8,257 nt of DNA from Gammaproteobacteria bacterium. Its GTDB lineage: Bacteria > Pseudomonadota > Gammaproteobacteria > S012-40. The notes under the pieces were generated by a model. That model was given only the letters and a program-made list of their open reading frames with translations, did not search any database and was not told the DNA's origin. How positions within the stretch are numbered: the stretch's first letter is position 1; each line of letters opens with the position of its first letter. The position numbers were made by a program, and so were the translations under genes. Below are positions 6,123 to 8,257 of the stretch, in pieces. The stretch spans positions 1 to 8,257 of the forward strand of contig JAOTSL010000136.1 in assembly GCA_029864945.1 (NCBI GenBank), given 5' to 3'.

Positions 6123-6572
6123 GTGAAAATTCCTACAAAAGGACGATATGCGGTATCAGCCATGATGGATTTAGCAATCCATGATAAAATAAAGCCGTTG
6201 ACGATAGCGGAAATCGCTGAAAAGCAAAATATCTCGCTTTCTTATTTGGAGCAGTTATTTGCAGTATTACGAAGAAACAACCTAGTGCGAGGTACGCGCG
6301 GACCAGGTGGGGGGTATCGACTTGCTCAGCCTGCTGGTTCTATTACCATAGCCCAAATTATCCGATCGGTTGATGCGTCAGTCGCGGATCAAAGTGAAGC
6401 TGGTGATGAGTATCTACCATATGTGTTATGGGAAGAGCTTAGTTGTAAAATGTATGAGTTTTTAGATGGCATTACGCTATCTGCATGTGTAGAACGCACC
6501 GAGGTCAGCCAAGGAGTTGATGCGGAAGTTCAGGCGCAGATTCAGCCTGGAGACGAAGAGGCTGCGGCTTAA
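6123..6572 (+). CDS. iscR: IscR-like Rrf2 regulator lacking the Fe-S cysteines
   Basis: IscR is a winged-helix regulator that represses the isc operon when it carries a [2Fe-2S] cluster. This 149-residue product keeps the DNA-binding half: KGRYAVSAMMDLA (6-18), SLSYLEQLFAVLRRNNLV (38-55) and RGPGGGYRLA (59-68). The following SVDASV and VLWEEL/FLDGITL segments also align with E. coli IscR. The loop that should carry C92, C98, C104 and H107 is instead DQSEAGDEYLPY, about seven residues shorter and without Cys or His. The only cysteines are C108 and C122, outside the ligand loop. The frame is intact across the loop. The GTG start at 6123 is set by AAGGAG (6108-6113) nine bases upstream and by alignment; the frame runs back to a TTG at 6057, inside the operator. 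It directly precedes iscU. It may act as a permanently apo-type regulator or sense something else. Confidence 0.85.
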   Translation: MKIPTKGRYAVSAMMDLAIHDKIKPLTIAEIAEKQNISLSYLEQLFAVLRRNNLVRGTRGPGGGYRLAQPAGSITIAQIIRSVDASVADQSEAGDEYLPYVLWEELSCKMYEFLDGITLSACVERTEVSQGVDAEVQAQIQPGDEEAAA

Positions 6573-6625
6573 TAAACACCAGGTTTTTCCGGTAGTATAT
6601 GAAATTGAAGTTTAGGAGATAGGTC

Positions 6626-7009
6626 ATGGCTTATAGTGATAAGGTATTGGACCATTACGAAAATCCAAGAAATGTTGGTTCTTTCGATAAAGAAGATAGT
6701 TCTGTTGGTACCGGAATGGTGGGAGCTCCAGCTTGCGGCGACGTAATGCGGTTGCAAATTAAGGTCGGCGATGATGGCGTGATTGAAGAAGCGCGGTTTA
6801 AAACCTATGGTTGCGGTTCGGCAATAGCCTCAAGCTCTCTTTTAACGGAGTGGGTTAAAGGTAAAACACTGGATGAAGCACAGCAAATCAAAAATTCTGA
6901 TATTGCTGAAGAATTAGCTTTGCCACCTGTGAAGGTTCATTGTTCTGTTTTGGCCGAAGATGCGATAAAAGCAGCGATAGGTGATTACCGAGAAAAAAAC
7001 CCAAAATAA
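6626..7009 (+). CDS. iscU: Fe-S cluster assembly scaffold IscU
   Basis: IscU is the cytoplasmic scaffold on which [2Fe-2S] and [4Fe-4S] clusters are built from sulfur supplied by IscS, then handed on with help from HscA/HscB. The 127-residue product is close to E. coli IscU (128) along its whole length. The ligand residues C37, D39 (APACGD), C63 (YGCGSA), H105 and C106 (VHCSVL) are all present, as is the HscA-recognition motif LPPVK (99-103). A good ribosome binding site AGGAG (6614-6618) lies seven bases before the ATG. It follows iscR by 53 bases with no promoter or terminator between, so the two are surely one operon. IscS, normally between them, is missing, as are iscA, hscB, hscA and fdx downstream. 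Functional cluster assembly therefore needs partners from another locus. Confidence 0.96.
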   Translation: MAYSDKVLDHYENPRNVGSFDKEDSSVGTGMVGAPACGDVMRLQIKVGDDGVIEEARFKTYGCGSAIASSSLLTEWVKGKTLDEAQQIKNSDIAEELALPPVKVHCSVLAEDAIKAAIGDYREKNPK

Positions 7010-7011
7010 AC

Positions 7012-7093
7012 GCAATAACTCAGCTTGTTTGCCGGTGTGGGTTCCGCGTTTTTTCTTGCGCTCGAACAAATCACAAGTAATCTGAGTTATTGC
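7012..7093. repeat. 82-base inverted repeat or stem-loop directly after iscU
   Basis: GCAATAACTCAG (7012-7023) and CTGAGTTATTGC (7082-7093) are perfect 12-base inverted arms enclosing 58 bases. Inside, TTGTTTG (7025-7031) can pair with CGAACAA (7063-7069) through one G-T pair, so the element folds as a long bulged hairpin. It begins three bases after the iscU stop and ends 25 bases before the intrinsic terminator. No target-site duplication is seen at its edges. It may stabilise the iscRU message, be a small palindromic mobile element, or mark where iscA and later genes were lost. Confidence 0.6.
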
Positions 7094-7118
7094 AAGTATA
7101 TTCAAGTCATTTTAAAAG

Positions 7119-7146
7119 CCTCTCGTTATTCGAGAGGTTTTTTTTT
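7119..7146 (+). terminator. Strong intrinsic terminator of the iscRU operon
   Basis: CCTCTCG (7119-7125) and CGAGAGG (7131-7137) form a perfect 7-bp GC-rich stem with loop TTATT, followed immediately by nine Ts (7138-7146). An A run at 7114-7117 extends the pairing upstream. This is the clearest Rho-independent terminator in the window and closes the isc transcript. Confidence 0.92.
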
Positions 7147-7159
7147 GCCGGAACGAAAA

Positions 7160-7189
7160 TTGATTAAGATGTTGGTCAGTGAATTTAAT
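7160..7189 (+). promoter_or_regulatory. Candidate promoter for the SpeE-like gene
   Basis: TTGATT (7160-7165) and TTTAAT (7184-7189) are spaced by 18 bases, with a likely start near 7196 and a very short leader. The gene lies behind a strong terminator and needs its own promoter, which supports the call. Confidence 0.35.
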
Positions 7190-7209
7190 ATAAGTGAGAG
7201 ATAGGAAAG

Positions 7210-8028
7210 ATGACGGAGCTCGGTGAGCAGTTAATACACAAAAGTTCTGATGATTTTGGTGAATTGCATGTTAAAGAAGATGGACTTATTCGAACGCTTT
7301 ATTTTGGCAATGATAAAAAGCAAAGTTCTATTTTTTTACCTGACCCGACAGTCTTAATTTTACAATATACTCAGGCTATGACCAGTGTATTATTGTTTAA
7401 TACTAATCCTAAAAAAATTCTTTTGGTGGGTTTAGGGGGTGGAAGTTTGCTCCAATATCTAATGAAGACGTGCCCACAAAGTAAAATTGATGTTGTGGAG
7501 CTGAGGGAAAGTGTTATACGATTATCTTATGAATTTTTTCTTGTGCCTGAGTCGGCAAAAAACGTTAACATTATTCACGGAGATGCAAAAGAGTACGTCA
7601 TTAGAATGGCTCAAAAAAACAGCCAGACGTATGATTTGATATTAATTGACGCATTTGATGCCTGGGGTCCTGTGGAACTGAATAAGGATGATAGCTTTAT
7701 TATTTCATGTCAGTCGCTATTGAAGTATAACGGCACTGTATGTTTCAATCTTTGGAATCGCAAAGAAGACTATTTTCATCATATCTCCAAACATCTTTCT
7801 ACTCTTTTTTCTGGTAATACGCTTGAGCTTAGGCTTGGAAAACAAGATAGTAATGTTATCGTATTTGGTTTTTCTCATTCGCAGAAGTTAAAAAATATTC
7901 AGCAGTATTACGATCGTGCAATTCAGTTAAGAGACTCTTTTGGTGTCGATTACGTGCGATTTTTAAAGATGCTTGAACTAGAAAATTTCTCCATTTTAAA
8001 GCGCATTAAAAAATGCCTGTCGGTTTAG
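7210..8028 (+). CDS. Spermidine synthase-like protein (SpeE fold, function uncertain)
   Basis: The 272-residue product has the Rossmann-type fold of the spermidine/spermine synthase family, which moves an aminopropyl group from decarboxylated S-adenosylmethionine to putrescine. Visible motifs are the nucleotide-binding loop ILLVGLGGGSL (70-80, where SpeE has GGGDG), the acidic VVEL (95-98), HGDAKEYV (123-130) and YDLILIDAFDAWGP (141-154). In the last, D147 and D150 match the catalytic-loop aspartates of SpeE (SDCTDP). The later YYGG segment and the C-terminal polyamine-site residues of E. coli SpeE are not recognisable. Bona fide polyamine synthesis is therefore doubtful, and a divergent methyltransferase-like role is equally possible. 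The ATG follows AGGA closely (7203-7206). The gene appears monocistronic; no speD is present. Confidence 0.75.
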   Translation: MTELGEQLIHKSSDDFGELHVKEDGLIRTLYFGNDKKQSSIFLPDPTVLILQYTQAMTSVLLFNTNPKKILLVGLGGGSLLQYLMKTCPQSKIDVVELRESVIRLSYEFFLVPESAKNVNIIHGDAKEYVIRMAQKNSQTYDLILIDAFDAWGPVELNKDDSFIISCQSLLKYNGTVCFNLWNRKEDYFHHISKHLSTLFSGNTLELRLGKQDSNVIVFGFSHSQKLKNIQQYYDRAIQLRDSFGVDYVRFLKMLELENFSILKRIKKCLSV

Positions 8029-8089
8029 TTTTGATTTATTACAAATTTCATTTCTCATTATGAAAAGCAAGGGGTATAAAATCGGGCTT

Positions 8090-8105
8090 GCTAATAATTA
8101 TTAGC
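8090..8105. repeat. 16-base perfect palindrome
   Basis: GCTAATAATTATTAGC is perfectly self-complementary and lies 62 bases after the SpeE-like gene. It has no T run after it, so it is not an intrinsic terminator. It could be a regulator binding site for a gene beyond the window or a chance event in AT-rich DNA. Confidence 0.35.
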
Positions 8106-8157
8106 GAATGTGGAAAATACTTTAGTTTGTGTAACTGCTCAGCGTGTTTAGATTTTG

Positions 8158-8243
8158 CCTCAGATCAAGGCGTTTTCGCACGGAGAGAGGGAGCATATAA
8201 AAATATGTGACCGATTGAGTACGAAAACAACGCAGATATGAGG
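8158..8243. repeat. Long imperfect palindromic element, REP-like
   Basis: Three nested inverted pairs share one centre: CCTCA (8158-8162) with TGAGG (8239-8243), CGTTTTCG (8171-8178) with CGAAAACAACG (8222-8232), and CATAT (8194-8198) with ATATG (8203-8207). Together they describe an 86-base hairpin. The sections between (CGGAGAGAGGG and CCGATTGAG) do not pair. The layout resembles intergenic palindromic repeats scattered through gammaproteobacterial genomes, but only one copy is in the window, so its repeat status is inferred. Confidence 0.5.
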
Positions 8244-8249
8244 TAAAAG

Positions 8250-8257
8250 ATGAATAC
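8250..8257 (+). CDS. Possible start of a gene running off the right end
   Basis: An ATG at 8250 follows GAGG (8240-8243) with six bases between, a plausible translation start. Only two complete codons are visible (Met-Asn). The putative ribosome binding site is also the right arm of the palindromic element, so it could be part of the repeat rather than a gene. Confidence 0.15.

Noticed and set aside
1..8257. CRISPR array, tRNA or rRNA gene, insertion sequence or prophage genes
   Set aside because: No spaced direct repeats, cloverleaf, rRNA-like sequence, transposase or integrase was seen on either strand.

Overview
The window is chromosomal DNA from an AT-rich gammaproteobacterium. The evidence is the block rhlB (minus strand) / trxA / rho (plus strand), which is the E. 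coli order, together with RhlB, thioredoxin, Rho and IscU proteins that align almost end to end with the enterobacterial versions. A short haem-copper-oxidase-like membrane protein at the left end recalls environmental respiratory or methanotroph-type gammaproteobacteria, but genus-level placement would be a guess.

Layout. Positions 1-443 hold no convincing gene. Positions 444-1537 hold a two-gene, translationally coupled unit: a four-helix COX1/NorB-like membrane protein and a Cys-rich soluble protein of unknown function. A convergent junction with hairpins (1538-1689) separates it from rhlB (2949-1690, minus). Overlapping divergent promoters lie between rhlB and trxA (GTG start at 3211). 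The 286-base gap between trxA and rho carries a long imperfect stem-loop. Rho (3824-5080) is followed by a hairpin terminator and by rsmE (5177-5914), the 16S rRNA m3U1498 methyltransferase gene. Next comes an Fe-S assembly locus: a promoter, a good match to a type 1 IscR operator, an iscR-like gene (GTG start at 6123) and iscU (6626-7009). The locus is closed by an 82-base stem-loop and a strong intrinsic terminator. A spermidine-synthase-fold gene (7210-8028) follows. The right end holds a 16-base palindrome and a long imperfect inverted repeat that looks like a dispersed palindromic element.

The most notable feature is the isc locus. The standard operon is iscR-iscS-iscU-iscA-hscB-hscA-fdx. 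Here iscS is absent between iscR and iscU, and everything downstream of iscU is absent too. The IscR-like regulator keeps its DNA-binding domain but has lost all three cysteines and the histidine that hold the [2Fe-2S] cluster, and the loop that carries them is shortened. Yet the promoter retains a sequence resembling the operator normally read by cluster-loaded IscR. IscU itself is fully canonical, including the HscA-recognition LPPVK motif, so its partners must be encoded elsewhere if it works in the usual way.

The rest is largely housekeeping: RNA turnover (RhlB), redox (TrxA), transcription termination (Rho) and rRNA modification (RsmE). Functions are inferred from recalled family motifs; no database search was possible.
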